64,000 nt of DNA from Paraburkholderia atlantica (GCF_009362785.1 NZ_WHNQ01000005.1:186001-250000); one strand, 5' to 3'; shown: positions 43,326 through 54,014, counted from the stretch's first letter. Notes: generated by a model not told the origin, from the sequence alone. Numbers and translations: made by a program.

Positions 43326-46300
43326 ATGACCGATCTGTCCACGCCGCAGCGTGCCGGCAGCCACGAACTGCCGGCGGGCCGGCGCCTGCGCTTCGTCACC
43401 GCCGCCGCACTGTTCGACGGCCACGACGCGTCGATCAACATCATGCGGCGCATCTTGCAGGCGAGCGGCGCCGAGGTGATCCACCTGGGCCACAACCGCT
43501 CCGTCGCCGAAGTCGCGACCGCCGCGCTCAACGAGGACGCCGACGGCGTCGCCGTGTCGAGCTACCAGGGCGGCCACAACGAATACTTCCGCTATCTCGT
43601 CGAATTGCTGCGTGCGCGCGGCGGCGAGCGCATCAAGGTGTTCGGCGGCGGAGGAGGCGTGATCGTCCCCGAGGAGATCGCCGCGCTCGAGCGCGACGGC
43701 GTCGAAAGGATCTACTCGCCGCACGACGGCCAGCGGCTCGGCCTGCAAGGCATGATCGACGACATGATCGCGCGCTGCGTCGAAGGCGCGCGCGCGGCCG
43801 ATGCGGCGCAGCCGACGCCGGTGCGCGAATGGCTCGCCGAGCTGGCCGCGCGGCCGTTGCCGCTCTGCTTCGAGACCAATGCTCCGAACGGCGGCACTCC
43901 CCCGGGCTCGCACACCGCCGATCCCGCCGCGCCGATCTTCCGCCGCCTCGCGCAACTGATCAGTGCGTTCGAAACGAACAGCGTCGACGCCGCCGCACGC
44001 GACCAGCTTTCGACACTGGCACAAACCACGCGGGTTCCCGTGCTCGGCATCACCGGCACCGGCGGCGCGGGCAAATCGTCGCTGACCGACGAGCTGATCC
44101 GCCGCTTCCGGCTCGACTACGACGACACGCTGAACATCGCCGTGCTCGCGATCGATCCGTCGCGCCGCAAATCCGGCGGCGCGCTGCTCGGCGACCGCAT
44201 CCGCATGAACGCGATCGGCGATTGGGGCGGCGGCGACCGTGGCGGCGCCCGCGTCTACATGCGCTCGATGGCGACGCGCGAGGCCTCGACCGAACTCTCC
44301 GATTCACTGCCCGCCGCGCTGATGCTGTGCAAGGTCGCGGGTTTCGATCTGATCGTCGTCGAGACCTCGGGGATCGGTCAGGGCGATGCGGCGATCGTGC
44401 CGTTCGTCGACGAATCGTTGTACGTGATGACGCCGGAGTTCGGCGCCGCGAGCCAGCTCGAGAAGATCGACATGCTCGACTTTGCGAGCTTCGTCGCGAT
44501 CAACAAGTTCGATCGCAAAGGCGCGCAGGATGCGCTGCGCGACGTCGCAAAGCAGGTGCAGCGCAATCGCGCGGACTTCGCGACATCGCCCGACGCGATG
44601 CCGGTATTCGGCACGATCGCGTCGCGCTTCAACGACGACGGCGTGACCGCGCTGTACCTGCGCATCGCCGCTGCGCTGCGCACACACGGTCTGCGCGACG
44701 GCGGCGCACGGCTGGGTGCGCCGGAAGGCCTGCGCTTTTCGAGCAACCTGCACGCGATCGTGCCGCCCGCGCGCGTGCGCTATCTGGCCGACATCGCGCA
44801 GTCGGTGCGCGGCTATCGCGAGCGAGCCGACGCGCAGGCGCAGATCGCGCGCGAGCGTTGGCAGCTCGTCGAGACGCGCCGCATGCTCGGCGAGGCGGGC
44901 AACGACGCCGCGTCGCTCGACGCGCTGATCGAGCAACGCGACGCCGCGCTCGGCGAGCGCGAACGCAAGCTGCTCGATGCGTGGCCGCAAACAGTGGCCG
45001 CCTATGCCGGCGACGAACACGTGGTGCGCATCCGCGATCGCGAAATCCACACCGCGCTGACGGTCACGACGCTGTCCGGCTCCGAAATCCGCAAAGTGTC
45101 GCTGCCGAAATTCGTCGATCACGGCGAGATCCTGCGCTGGCTGATGCTCGACAATCTGCCCGGCTATTTCCCGTTCACCGCCGGGGTATTTCCGTTTCGC
45201 CGCGAGAACGAGGATCCCACGCGCATGTTCGCGGGCGAGGGCGATCCACAGCGCACCAATCGGCGCTTCAAGCTGCTGTCGGAAGGCATGCCGGCCAAAC
45301 GGCTATCCACCGCGTTCGACTCGGTGACGTTGTACGGCGAGGAGCCGCACGAGCGCCCGGACATCTATGGCAAGGTCGGCAATTCGGGCGTGTCGGTCGC
45401 GACGCTCGACGACATGAAGACGCTGTACGACGGCTTCGACCTGTGCTCGCCGGAAACCTCGGTGTCGATGACGATCAACGGCCCCGCGCCGACGATCCTC
45501 GCGATGTTCTTCAACGTCGCGATCGACCAGCAGATCGCTTTGAAAGAGCAACAGCAAGGCCGCCCGCTGAGCGAAGCCGAACTCGCCGCAGCGCGCCGCG
45601 CTGCGCTCGAAAACGTGCGTGGCACCGTGCAAGCCGACATCCTGAAGGAAGACCAGGGGCAGAACACCTGCATCTTCTCGACCGAATTCAGCCTGAAGGT
45701 GATGGGCGACATCCAGGCGTATTTCGTCGAACACGGCGTACGCAATTTCTACTCGGTGTCGATTTCGGGCTATCACATCGCCGAGGCCGGCGCGAACCCG
45801 ATCTCGCAGCTCGCCTACACGCTCGCCAACGGCTTCACATACGTCGAGGCCTATCTCGCGCGCGGCATGTCGATCGACGACTTCGCGCCGAATCTGTCGT
45901 TCTTCTTCTCGAACGGCATGGACCCGGAGTACACGGTGCTCGGCCGCGTCGCGCGACGCATCTGGGCGATCGCGATGCGGGAGCGCTACGGCGCGAACGA
46001 GCGCAGCCAGAAGCTCAAGTATCACGTGCAGACGTCAGGACGCAGCCTGCACGCACAGGAAATCGATTTCAACGACATCCGCACGACGCTGCAGGCGCTG
46101 ATCGCGATCTACGACAACTGCAACTCGCTGCACACCAATGCGTTCGACGAAGCGATCACGACGCCGACCGAGGAATCGGTGCGCCGCGCGGTCGCGATCC
46201 AGGTGATCATCAATCGCGAATGGGGGCTGGCGAAGAACCAGAATCCGAATCAGGGCAGCTTCGTGATCGATGAGCTGACCGATCTGGTCGAGGAAGCGGT

Positions 46301-46718
46301 GCTCGCCGAGTTCGAGCGGCTCACCGAGCGTGGCGGCGTGCTCGGCGCGATGGAAACCGGCTATCAGCGCGGACGGATTCAGGACGAGTCGATGCTGTAC
46401 GAGCATCGCAAGCATGACGGCTCGTATCCGATCGTCGGCGTGAACACGTTCCTGAGCTCGCATCCGCATGAAGCGCCGCGGCCTTTGGTGCTGGCGCGGT
46501 CCACCGACGCGGAAAAACAGAGTCAGCTGCGGCGGTTACGCGATTTCCAGACGCGCCATCGCAACGCCGCGCCTGAAGCGCTCGAACGCCTGAAGCGCAC
46601 GGTGATCGACGACGGCAACGTGTTCGCGGTGTTGATGGACGTGGTGCGCGTATGTTCGCTCGGGCAGATCACCCACGCGCTGTTCGAGGTGGGCGGGCAG
46701 TATCGGCGGAATATGTAG
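43326..46718 (+). CDS. icmF: fused isobutyryl-CoA mutase with G-protein chaperone
   Basis: A 1130-residue IcmF. The N-terminal B12-binding domain has [17 protein letters not shown] (DGHD..S, the base-off cobalamin motif of this family) and [11 protein letters not shown]. The middle MeaI-like GTPase has the P-loop GTGGAGKSS near residues 243-251, [15 protein letters not shown] and [10 protein letters not shown]. The C-terminal half is the acyl-CoA mutase TIM barrel with [37 protein letters not shown] and [20 protein letters not shown]. It interconverts isobutyryl-CoA and butyryl-CoA, with the GTPase guarding cofactor loading. GGGGGAG precedes the ATG. A dyad (ACTGA...TCAGT, 43284-43306) in the promoter may be a repressor site. 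Confidence 0.95.
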   Translation: MTDLSTPQRAGSHELPAGRRLRFVTAAALFDGHDASINIMRRILQASGAEVIHLGHNRSVAEVATAALNEDADGVAVSSYQGGHNEYFRYLVELLRARGGERIKVFGGGGGVIVPEEIAALERDGVERIYSPHDGQRLGLQGMIDDMIARCVEGARAADAAQPTPVREWLAELAARPLPLCFETNAPNGGTPPGSHTADPAAPIFRRLAQLISAFETNSVDAAARDQLSTLAQTTRVPVLGITGTGGAGKSSLTDELIRRFRLDYDDTLNIAVLAIDPSRRKSGGALLGDRIRMNAIGDWGGGDRGGARVYMRSMATREASTELSDSLPAALMLCKVAGFDLIVVETSGIGQGDAAIVPFVDESLYVMTPEFGAASQLEKIDMLDFASFVAINKFDRKGAQDALRDVAKQVQRNRADFATSPDAMPVFGTIASRFNDDGVTALYLRIAAALRTHGLRDGGARLGAPEGLRFSSNLHAIVPPARVRYLADIAQSVRGYRERADAQAQIARERWQLVETRRMLGEAGNDAASLDALIEQRDAALGERERKLLDAWPQTVAAYAGDEHVVRIRDREIHTALTVTTLSGSEIRKVSLPKFVDHGEILRWLMLDNLPGYFPFTAGVFPFRRENEDPTRMFAGEGDPQRTNRRFKLLSEGMPAKRLSTAFDSVTLYGEEPHERPDIYGKVGNSGVSVATLDDMKTLYDGFDLCSPETSVSMTINGPAPTILAMFFNVAIDQQIALKEQQQGRPLSEAELAAARRAALENVRGTVQADILKEDQGQNTCIFSTEFSLKVMGDIQAYFVEHGVRNFYSVSISGYHIAEAGANPISQLAYTLANGFTYVEAYLARGMSIDDFAPNLSFFFSNGMDPEYTVLGRVARRIWAIAMRERYGANERSQKLKYHVQTSGRSLHAQEIDFNDIRTTLQALIAIYDNCNSLHTNAFDEAITTPTEESVRRAVAIQVIINREWGLAKNQNPNQGSFVIDELTDLVEEAVLAEFERLTERGGVLGAMETGYQRGRIQDESMLYEHRKHDGSYPIVGVNTFLSSHPHEAPRPLVLARSTDAEKQSQLRRLRDFQTRHRNAAPEALERLKRTVIDDGNVFAVLMDVVRVCSLGQITHALFEVGGQYRRNM

Positions 46719-46756
46719 GCCGCGAGGGGCGGCCCGGCCCGCTCCCGTTCGACACG

Positions 46757-47716
46757 TCAGCGCGCGATGCCGAGCCGCGCCTTCGCGTCGTCGTATTCTT
46801 TCTTCAGACGCCGCACGAGTTCGGCGACGTCGGGCACGTCGTCCATCAGGCCGACGCCTTGGCCCGCGCCCCAGATGTCCTTCCACGCCTTCGCTTTTTC
46901 GCTGCCGAAGTTCATCTTGGTCTTGTCCGATTCGGGCAGCGCGTCGGGGTCGAGTCCCGCGTTCAGAATGCTCTCGCGGATGTAGTTGCCATGCACGCCG
47001 GTGAACAGGTTCGTGTAGATGATGTCCGACGCCTTCGCGTTGATGATCGCCTGCTTGTAGCTGTCGACCGCGTGCGCTTCTTTGGTCGCGATGAAGCGGG
47101 TGCCCATGTACGCGAGGTCCGCGCCCATCGCCTGCGCGGCGAGAATCGAGCCGCCGTTCGCAATCGAGCCCGACAGCACGATCGGGCCGTCGAAAATGCG
47201 CCGCACCTCGCCGACCAGCGCGAACGGCGAAGTGGTGCCCGCGTGGCCACCCGCGCCCGACGCAACCAGAATCAGCCCGTCGACGCCGGCGTCCAGCGCC
47301 TTTTGTGCATGACGCAGATTGATCACGTCGTGCAGCACGATGCCGCCATAGCTATGCACTGCATCGACGATCTCGCGCGCCGGCGCGCGCAGGCTGGTGA
47401 TGAAGACCGGCACCTTGTGCTCGACGCAGACGCGCACGTCGTGCTCGAGCCGCGCATTCGACTGATGAACGATCTGATTGACCGCGATCGGGCCGATCAC
47501 CGCATCCGGGTTCGCGGCCTTGTGTTCGGCCAGTTGCGCCTGGATCTGCGTGAGCCATTCGTCGAGCAGCTCGGCCGGGCGCGCGTTGAGAGCGGGGAAC
47601 GAGCCGACGATACCGGCCTTGCACTGTGCCAGCACGAGTTCGGGATAGCTGACGATGAACATCGGTGAAGCGACGACGGGCAGCGCGAGGTTTTGCAGAA
47701 CGGCGGGCAGTGCCAT
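46757..47716 (-). CDS. nitronate monooxygenase
   Basis: A 319-residue FMN-dependent TIM-barrel enzyme of the 2-nitropropane dioxygenase family. Elements seen are PVVASPMFIVSYPELVLAQC at the N-terminus, the LILVASGAGGHAGTTSPFAL stretch with the catalytic His, and PIVLSGSIANGGSILAAQAM with AYMGTRFIATKEA for FMN phosphate binding. It oxidises nitronates or other toxic nitro compounds; some members act on other flavin reactions. The start MALPAVLQ has GGAG upstream and is favoured over an eight-residue longer version. The gene is convergent with icmF. Confidence 0.9.
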   Translation of the reverse strand: MALPAVLQNLALPVVASPMFIVSYPELVLAQCKAGIVGSFPALNARPAELLDEWLTQIQAQLAEHKAANPDAVIGPIAVNQIVHQSNARLEHDVRVCVEHKVPVFITSLRAPAREIVDAVHSYGGIVLHDVINLRHAQKALDAGVDGLILVASGAGGHAGTTSPFALVGEVRRIFDGPIVLSGSIANGGSILAAQAMGADLAYMGTRFIATKEAHAVDSYKQAIINAKASDIIYTNLFTGVHGNYIRESILNAGLDPDALPESDKTKMNFGSEKAKAWKDIWGAGQGVGLMDDVPDVAELVRRLKKEYDDAKARLGIAR

Positions 47717-48030
47717 GGTGCGAATCTCCAGATTGGGCAAACCGGTGCGACGGGGCGCCCGGGGGCATGGATGAGTTTAGCGGCACGCGGCTTGCGGGAT
47801 GTCGACCGGCGAATGCGTGTGGCAATCGCACCAAACCGGCATGCCGAAATCGTGGCAATCATTTAAGAACGGTCGTTCGATTATAGGCGAAGCGGACGAC
47901 CCCCGCTCGGTGGTCCGTTTGAAACGGTTCGAAGGAGTATTCAGGTTCCGTGTCTGCGTGGGTTATCCCACCTCGCACGGACCTGCCGGCCTTCTACAAT
48001 GCACGGACCTCAAACGATCAACGAGACGTC
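47717..48030. other. 314-base divergent promoter region
   Basis: Between the divergent monooxygenase and dehalogenase-like genes. I see no gene and no strong repeat; both promoters must lie here. Confidence 0.55.
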
Positions 48031-48921
48031 ATGGCCTTCGAAAATTTCACGCCTTTTCGTGTCGCCGTCGGCGATGTCGATATTTTCGGAGTGAAGGGCG
48101 GCGCCGGGCCGCCTCTGCTGCTGCTGCACGGCCATCCGCAATCGCATCTGATCTGGGAACGCTGCGCCGAACCGCTCGCGCAGCACTTCACGGTGATCGC
48201 AACCGATCTGCGCGGCTATGGCGCATCGGGCAAACCGTCGAGCGATGCCGGGCACACGCCGTATTCGAAGCGCGCTATGGCCGCCGACCAGGTCGCGGTG
48301 ATGCGCCACTTCGGTTTCGAGCGCTTCCTCGTCTGCGCGCACGATCGCGGCGCGCGCGTCGCGCACCGGATGTCGCTCGATCACGCCGATGCGGTCGAGC
48401 GTTTGATGCTGCTCGATATCGCGCCGACGCTCGCGATGTACGAAGCCACTGACCGCACGTTCGCGACGCATTACTTCCACTGGTTCTTCCTGATTCAGCC
48501 CGAGCCGCTGCCCGAAACGTTGATCGGCGCGAATCCGGCCGCCTATGTGGACGCGGTGATGGGCGCACGTCACGCGGGCCTCGCGCCGTTCGATCCCGCC
48601 GCGCTCGACGCCTATCGCGCAGCGCTCGCGCAACCGGGCGCGGTGCACGCGATGTGCGAGGACTATCGCGCGTCGGCGAGCATCGACCTTGAACATGATC
48701 GCGCGGATATCGAGCGCGGCAACAAGATCGGCTGTCCGCTGCGCGTGCTGTGGGGCGACAAGGGCGTGATCGAAAAATGCTTCGATGCGCTCGACGAATG
48801 GCGGCGTGTCGCGCGCGACGTGAGCGGTCGCGCGCTAGCGTGCGGGCACTATCTGCCCGAGGAAGCGCCGGAGGAACTGGTCGCCGAGATGCTGTCGTTC
48901 TTCGAGGCGGTTGAACAATAA
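48031..48921 (+). CDS. haloacetate/fluoroacetate dehalogenase-like alpha/beta hydrolase
   Basis: A 296-residue alpha/beta hydrolase. LLLLHGHPQSHLIWERCAEP gives the oxyanion region. The nucleophile motif is CAHDRGARVAHRM (Asp105, with Arg106 and Arg109 positioned as the carboxylate-binding arginines of fluoroacetate dehalogenase). HYFHWFFLIQPEPLPETLIG contains the His-Trp pair that holds the halide in that enzyme, and GHYLPEEAPEELV supplies the catalytic His. These features favour a haloacetate dehalogenase over epoxide hydrolase. The MAFENF start is the homologous one; upstream in-frame codons extend 27 residues without support. True substrate unknown. Confidence 0.8.
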   Translation: MAFENFTPFRVAVGDVDIFGVKGGAGPPLLLLHGHPQSHLIWERCAEPLAQHFTVIATDLRGYGASGKPSSDAGHTPYSKRAMAADQVAVMRHFGFERFLVCAHDRGARVAHRMSLDHADAVERLMLLDIAPTLAMYEATDRTFATHYFHWFFLIQPEPLPETLIGANPAAYVDAVMGARHAGLAPFDPAALDAYRAALAQPGAVHAMCEDYRASASIDLEHDRADIERGNKIGCPLRVLWGDKGVIEKCFDALDEWRRVARDVSGRALACGHYLPEEAPEELVAEMLSFFEAVEQ

Positions 48922-48959
48922 GCGACAGGCCGCTTCGCGCGGCCCTCGTTCGAGCTTTG

Positions 48960-49430
48960 TCAGCCGAGCGGCGGCAGCCGCCGCGTGACCGGCGTCGACT
49001 TGACGATCGCGGTGCTGGTCTCCGCGCGCTCGGTCACTTTCGACAGGATCTCATCGAGCTGCTCGATCGAATGCAGGTACAGGCGGCAGATGAAACAGTC
49101 GTCGCCGGTCACCTTGTCGCATTCGACGAACTCCGGAATGCGTCGGATCACTTCCTCCACCAGATGCAGCTGGCCAGGCAGCGGCTTCACGCGCACGATC
49201 GCCTGCAGCGTGAAGCCGAGCGCGCGCGGATCGATCTGCACGGTGAAGCGCTCGATCACGCCCTGCGCTTCCAGCCGCCGCACGCGCTCGGCCGTGCTGG
49301 GCGGCGATAAGCCAACGACGCGCGCGAGTTCGCTGACCGGCTGACGCGCGTCCTGCGCGAGCGCGGCGAGCAGTGCGCGGTCGGTGTCGTCGAGTGCTAT
49401 CGGTGCGATCGAAGCAAGGCGTTTGCTCAT
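48960..49430 (-). CDS. Lrp/AsnC-family regulator
   Basis: A 156-residue regulator with an N-terminal helix-turn-helix (LLAALAQDARQPVSELARVV, then SPPSTAERVRRLEAQGVIER) and a C-terminal RAM ligand-binding domain (ECDKVTGDDCFICRLYLHSI). It probably senses an amino acid. It is divergent from the EamA transporter gene with 113 bases between the starts, a common arrangement in which the regulator controls export or import by its neighbour. Confidence 0.92.
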   Translation of the reverse strand: MSKRLASIAPIALDDTDRALLAALAQDARQPVSELARVVGLSPPSTAERVRRLEAQGVIERFTVQIDPRALGFTLQAIVRVKPLPGQLHLVEEVIRRIPEFVECDKVTGDDCFICRLYLHSIEQLDEILSKVTERAETSTAIVKSTPVTRRLPPLG

Positions 49431-49543
49431 GATGGCCTTCGTTTACGAGGTAGAAGTGCAGTGACGCTTAAGTTTAGCCATGTATTCGGGCGCGCGGATT
49501 ATTTACACTGCAAGTCATGTAGTCATCAATCCGGGATCGAATC

Positions 49544-50482
49544 ATGGCTTCAAACAAGGCTTCAGCGACGACCACGAGCAGTTCGTCCAGCGACATCCGC
49601 CGCGGCGCGGCCGAGATGAGCATCGCGATGCTGATGTCGGGCACGATCGGCTGGCTCGTCGTGTCGTCGCAGCAAAGCCCATTTAACGTGGTGTTTTTTC
49701 GCTGCATCTTCGGCGGCGCGACGCTCGCGCTCGTGTGCGCCGTGCTCGGCCTGTTCCGCCGCGAGCTGTTTTCGTGGAAGATGCTCGGCCTCGCACTACT
49801 CGGCGGCGCGGCGATCGTCGTGAACTGGGTGCTGCTGTTCGCGGCGTATTCCCGCGCGTCGATTTCGATGGCGACGGCCGTCTACAACACGCAGCCATTC
49901 ATGCTTGTCGGGCTCGGCGCGCTGGTGTTTCGCGAGCGCATCAGCGCATCGACGATCGCGTGGCTCGTGGTCGCGTTCGTCGGGCTGGTGTTCGTCGTAA
50001 AGGTCGAGCCGGCCGTGCTCGCGGTGCCGGGGCAATATCTGGTCGGCGTCGCCTATGCGGTCGGTGCGGCGGCGATGTACGCGGTGTCGTCGATCATCAC
50101 GAAGCGGCTGAAGGGCACGCCGCCCCATCTGCTCGCGTTGATCCAGGTGTCGCTCGGCGTGTTGTTGCTCGCGCCATTCGTGCGCTTCGACGCGTTGCCG
50201 GCAAGCGGCGTGCAGTGGCTCGAACTGGTCGTGCTCGGCGTCGTCCACACCGGTCTCATGTACGTGCTGCTGTATGGCGCGATCCAGAAGCTGCCGACGT
50301 CGATGACGGGCGCGTTGTCGTTCATCTATCCGGTGGTCGCGATCATCGTCGACCGGCTTGCGTTCGGACAGACGCTCGCATGGATTCAGGTGCTTGGCGC
50401 CGTGCTGATTCTGCTGGCGGCGGCGGGCGTCAATCTCGGGTGGCGGATCGTGCCGCAGAAAAAGCGCTTGTCATCCACGTAA
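49544..50482 (+). CDS. EamA/DMT-family transporter
   Basis: A 312-residue inner-membrane protein with ten hydrophobic segments forming two EamA repeats (VVFFRCIFGGATLALVCAVL in the first and LMYVLLYGAIQKLPTSMTGA in the second). DMT carriers often export amino acids or metabolites. The divergent Lrp-type gene suggests amino acid control. The N-terminal 25 residues are polar, Ser/Thr-rich and may be over-extended; MSIAMLMSGTIGW is an alternative start. Confidence 0.88.
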   Translation: MASNKASATTTSSSSSDIRRGAAEMSIAMLMSGTIGWLVVSSQQSPFNVVFFRCIFGGATLALVCAVLGLFRRELFSWKMLGLALLGGAAIVVNWVLLFAAYSRASISMATAVYNTQPFMLVGLGALVFRERISASTIAWLVVAFVGLVFVVKVEPAVLAVPGQYLVGVAYAVGAAAMYAVSSIITKRLKGTPPHLLALIQVSLGVLLLAPFVRFDALPASGVQWLELVVLGVVHTGLMYVLLYGAIQKLPTSMTGALSFIYPVVAIIVDRLAFGQTLAWIQVLGAVLILLAAAGVNLGWRIVPQKKRLSST

Positions 50483-50781
50483 TGCCGATTCGGCGCGCGA
50501 TCGGATATTGCCAGGGATTCCGGAATAAGGCATGTGCATCGAACGCCTAACGCGGCTTGATGACAGAAGATGTATGCATTTGTAAAACGCGGTGTCAATT
50601 TTCTGTAGGGAAATCACCGATGCGTTGCGAATATTCGCGCGGGTATCATTGATGTCGACGCTGATCACGTCCACACAGATGTTCCGCCGCTCGCCTTGTC
50701 GAGCGGCTTTCTTTTTGTAGTAACGGTTTTGGGTTCCGGTACGCTGTTCCACTGCACCGGCCGCATGCGCCGATCACACGT

Positions 50782-51699
50782 TCAACGCCGCGCGAGAATG
50801 CGTGTGCCGTCCACTTCGAGCGGTCCGCCGTTCGCTGCGAGTTCCCCGATCATTCCCTTCAGCAGCGTTGGCCATTCGCTGCGTGGCTTCAGCATCGACG
50901 CGGCGGCGCGCATCACGGACGCGTCGTCGAGCATGCGTAAAAGTGTCTCCACGCTCATCTCGCGGACTTCGAGCAGCTTGAATACGATCAGCACTTTCAG
51001 CGCGTTCTTCGCGTTGCGCGCGGGGTCGGCACGCAACCAGGCGACGCGCGACATCGCGCGTTCGAGCGCCGGACCGACATGCGTGAACGGCGCGCCGTGG
51101 CCAGGGATCACGACCCGCACGTCGAGTGTCGCGATCATGTCGAGTACGGCCTGCTGCTCGGCGAATCCGCTTTCGCCTTCGAGTTCGGGAAAGATCACGC
51201 CGAAGCCGTTTTCCCATAGCGCGTCCGCGCTGATCAGCAAGCGTTCGTCCGCGCAATAAAGCATCAGCGAATGCGGATCGTGGCCCGGCGCGCCGAGCAC
51301 CTGCCAGTCGAGCGCGCCCAGCCGCACGTGTGCGCCGGGTGCGAGCGTGCCGGTGAAGCCGAAGCGCTCGCAGGTTTGACCGGTCGCGCGAAAGCTGAGG
51401 CGCGCTTCGTCCCAGTCGCGCACGGCATCGGCTTCGGATGATGGAATCAGCGTGCGGCACGGCCATGTGGCCTGCAATAGCGCGTTGCCGCCGCAGTGAT
51501 CCGAATGCAGATGCGTGTTCATGATCAGATCGAGCGGCCGCGTGTGCAACGCGTTGCGCACCAGCGCGACCGTCTGCGAAGCGTGCGTCGCATAGCCGGT
51601 ATCGACGAGCGCCGCGCAGGCGTCGTCGACGAGCAGAACATTGTTCGACGACAGCCAGCCGCGCTCGAACACCTGGATCGATGCGGGCAGTGCGATCAT
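50782..51699 (-). CDS. MBL-fold metallo-hydrolase
   Basis: A 305-residue metallo-beta-lactamase-fold enzyme. The metal-binding motif is NTHLHSDHCGGNALL (HxHxDH), with further ligands in APGHDPHSLMLY and ISADALWENG and VVIPGHGAPF. The C-terminal 90 residues are helical, as in glyoxalase II-like or lactonase-like members. Substrate unknown. The ATG overlaps the MaoC gene stop as ATGA, so it is the last gene of a tightly coupled three-gene unit. The 299 bases to its right-hand neighbour contain no gene. Confidence 0.88.
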   Translation of the reverse strand: MIALPASIQVFERGWLSSNNVLLVDDACAALVDTGYATHASQTVALVRNALHTRPLDLIMNTHLHSDHCGGNALLQATWPCRTLIPSSEADAVRDWDEARLSFRATGQTCERFGFTGTLAPGAHVRLGALDWQVLGAPGHDPHSLMLYCADERLLISADALWENGFGVIFPELEGESGFAEQQAVLDMIATLDVRVVIPGHGAPFTHVGPALERAMSRVAWLRADPARNAKNALKVLIVFKLLEVREMSVETLLRMLDDASVMRAAASMLKPRSEWPTLLKGMIGELAANGGPLEVDGTRILARR

Positions 51700-52169
51700 G
51701 GGGTGGCCGTTCTCGATTGCGCGTGCTCGACCGCGTCGGGCTTCGGCATCACGAGGATCGTCGACGTAGCCGTCAACATCAGATCGCCGCGCTGATTGAC
51801 CACCGTGCCTTCGAGGTAGGTCAGGTCACCGTTCAGGCTCGGCTTCCAGTGAGCGTCGCGCACACGCCATGTGATCGTCAGCGTGTCGTGCGCCTGCACC
51901 GCCTTCTTCAGCTTGATATCGAATTCGAGGCCGAGCGGCTGCGCGTAAGTAGAGAAATGCGTGGCGAGCAACGCCATGAAATATGCGGTGGGTTGCGTGC
52001 CCGACGCGATCAGCCCGCCAAAGCGGCTTTGCGCGGCATACGCTTCATCGTGATGCAGCGGGTTCAGATCGACGACGAGCGTTGCGAACGATTTGATCGA
52101 ATCCGCCGACAACTCGAGCGTCGAACTGAACGTCTCACCGAGCGTGACGACGCGCGGCGCGGCTTTCAT
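51696..52169 (-). CDS. MaoC-like hot-dog dehydratase
   Basis: A 157-residue hot-dog-fold protein of the MaoC/R-hydratase family. The pattern [20 protein letters not shown] contains the catalytic Asp and His of enoyl-CoA hydratase 2, and [20 protein letters not shown] follows. It likely hydrates enoyl-CoA thioesters. It overlaps the DUF1289 gene and the MBL gene by ATGA on each side, so expression is coupled. Confidence 0.88.
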   Translation of the reverse strand: MKAAPRVVTLGETFSSTLELSADSIKSFATLVVDLNPLHHDEAYAAQSRFGGLIASGTQPTAYFMALLATHFSTYAQPLGLEFDIKLKKAVQAHDTLTITWRVRDAHWKPSLNGDLTYLEGTVVNQRGDLMLTATSTILVMPKPDAVEHAQSRTATP

Positions 52170-52411
52170 TGCTTCTCCTTCGTCGCCGATGTCGTGCGGC
52201 TAGAGATGAATTCCGCGTGGCGCGCTTCGATCGCATCCCACACCGCGCGCTTTTCGTCGCCGTCGAACGTCGACCAGCGGGCGATTTCGTCGATCGTGCG
52301 CAGGCACCCTTCGCACCAGCCCGTCGACGCATCCATTCTGCACACGTTGATGCACGGCGACGGCACGGAGCCGTCGCCGGCTTTTTGTTCGTAAGGCTTA
52401 CTGCTCGCCAT
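52166..52411 (-). CDS. DUF1289 small cysteine protein
   Basis: An 81-residue protein with the DUF1289 core [20 protein letters not shown] followed by [20 protein letters not shown]. The four cysteines (C-x3-C...C-x2-C) suggest a metal site. Function unknown; the family is frequent in proteobacteria, often beside MaoC-like genes. The start lies 5 bases after the YbaK gene stop, so it may be read from the same transcript. Confidence 0.88.
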   Translation of the reverse strand: MASSKPYEQKAGDGSVPSPCINVCRMDASTGWCEGCLRTIDEIARWSTFDGDEKRAVWDAIEARHAEFISSRTTSATKEKQ

Positions 52412-52416
52412 CGTGT

Positions 52417-52938
52417 TCAGGCCGTCTCGCGCAACGCGACATCGACGACCGGCGCGCCCGTCAGCGCGATCAGCTCCTGCGCGGTCAGGTTGAACACCGC
52501 GTGCGGATGACCAGCGGCCGCCCACAGGCTCTCCAGCTCGAGCAGATCGGCATCGATCAGCGTGACCGGCTCGGTCGCATGACCGACCGGACACACGCCG
52601 CCGATCGCATAGCCGGTCTTTTCACGCACGAACTTCGCATCCGCGCGGCCGATCTCGCCGACTTGCGCGGCCACTTTCTTTTCGTCGACGCGATTTGCGC
52701 CGCTCGCGATCACGAGCACCGAGGCGTCGTCTTCGCGGCGCCGGAACAGGATCGACTTCGCGATCTGCGCGACCGAGCAGCCGAGTCCAGCGGCCGCTTC
52801 GGCGGAAGTCTTGCCGGTTTCCGGCAGCATCACGATTCGTCCCGCGTGACCGCGTTCGCGCAGCAGCAGCGCGACGCGGCGTGCCGAGTCGGGCAGCGCG
52901 GCGAGATCGTCGGAGTCGAAGGACGCGAGGTCGTTCAT
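52417..52938 (-). CDS. YbaK/EbsC-type aminoacyl-tRNA deacylase
   Basis: A 173-residue protein of the YbaK/prolyl-tRNA-synthetase-associated family. Markers are [38 protein letters not shown] with the conserved Lys, and [20 protein letters not shown]. Such proteins hydrolyse mischarged tRNAs (for example Cys-tRNA-Pro) in trans. The C-terminus ends [13 protein letters not shown] precedes the ATG. It heads the small leftward gene group behind HMG-CoA lyase. Confidence 0.88.
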   Translation of the reverse strand: MNDLASFDSDDLAALPDSARRVALLLRERGHAGRIVMLPETGKTSAEAAAGLGCSVAQIAKSILFRRREDDASVLVIASGANRVDEKKVAAQVGEIGRADAKFVREKTGYAIGGVCPVGHATEPVTLIDADLLELESLWAAAGHPHAVFNLTAQELIALTGAPVVDVALRETA

Positions 52939-52971
52939 CGTTGGAATCCTGATTCAAGATGGATGGAGCGT

Positions 52972-53898
52972 TTATACGCAGGTATTCGCTTCGCTGCGCG
53001 CCTTCGCGAGCAGCGCTTTGCCGGCGCGCGACACGTTGGCCCGGCCGATCGCGTTCGAAATGAAGTCGCCGATTTCGACCACCTGGGCGAGGTCGATGCC
53101 GGTCTCGATGCCGAGGCCGTTCATCAGGTACAGCACGTCTTCGGTCGCGACGTTGCCGGTCGCACCCTTCGCGTACGGGCACCCGCCGAGCCCCGCGACC
53201 GACGCATGAAAAATCTCGATGCCTTCGAGCAACGCCGCGTAGATGTTCGCAAGCGCCTGGCCGTAGGTGTCGTGGAAATGTCCCGACAGATGCTCGCGCG
53301 GAAATACTTCGGTCACCGCCTCGAACACCTCGCGGGTGCGCTTCGGCGTGCCGACGCCGATCGTGTCGGCGATATCGATCTCGTCGCAGCCGAGCGCCGC
53401 GAAGCGCTTGACGACGTCGAGCACCGACGCGACCGGCACCTCGCCCTGATACGGGCAGCCGAGCGCGCACGACACGCTGCCGCGAATTCGCAAGCCATGT
53501 TGTTTCGCCGCTGCGGCAACCGGCGCGAAGCGCTCGATGCTCTCGGCGATGCTGCAGTTGATGTTCTTCTGCGAGAACGCCTCGCTCGCCGCGCCGAAGA
53601 TCACGATCTCGTCGGCCCGGGCGGCGAGCGCGCCTTCGAAGCCGCGCAGGTTCGGCGTCAGCACCGAGTAGATCGTGCCGGCGCGGCGTTCGATGCCGGT
53701 CATCACATCGGCGCCGTCGGCCATCTGCGGTACCCATTTCGGCGACACGAACGACGCCGCTTCGACGTTGCGAAAACCCGCCGCCGACAGTCGGTTGATC
53801 AGTTCGATCTTGGTCGCAGTCGGGACGAATTCCTTCTCGTTCTGCAGTCCGTCGCGCGGACCCACTTCGACGATTTTCACTTGTTGCGGTAACGACAT
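52972..53898 (-). CDS. hydroxymethylglutaryl-CoA lyase
   Basis: A 308-residue TIM-barrel lyase. VEVGPRDGLQNEKEFVPTAT is the DRE-TIM start with the catalytic Arg-Asp, SVSCALGCPYQGEVP and HFHDTYGQALANIYAALLEG carry metal-binding residues, and GLGGCPYAKGATGNVATEDV is the HMG-CoA lyase signature with the active-site cysteine. It splits HMG-CoA into acetyl-CoA and acetoacetate at the end of leucine breakdown. GGAGACAC lies before the ATG. Other leucine pathway genes are not in this window. Confidence 0.93.
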   Translation of the reverse strand: MSLPQQVKIVEVGPRDGLQNEKEFVPTATKIELINRLSAAGFRNVEAASFVSPKWVPQMADGADVMTGIERRAGTIYSVLTPNLRGFEGALAARADEIVIFGAASEAFSQKNINCSIAESIERFAPVAAAAKQHGLRIRGSVSCALGCPYQGEVPVASVLDVVKRFAALGCDEIDIADTIGVGTPKRTREVFEAVTEVFPREHLSGHFHDTYGQALANIYAALLEGIEIFHASVAGLGGCPYAKGATGNVATEDVLYLMNGLGIETGIDLAQVVEIGDFISNAIGRANVSRAGKALLAKARSEANTCV

Positions 53899-54014
53899 GA
53901 TGTGTCTCCGATCCGATGCGGCTTTATCGCAGTCCCATACCGGATGGGTGCTGTCGCGTTGCCGTATTTCAATTCAGCCCGCGCCTTTGCGACTTGCGCG
54001 GGCGCGGGTTTCAC

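Noticed and set aside
43310..46273. Open frame of 987 codons overlapping icmF on the same strand
   Set aside because: Arg-rich +1-frame shadow of icmF; no recognisable motif, while the icmF frame has all domains.
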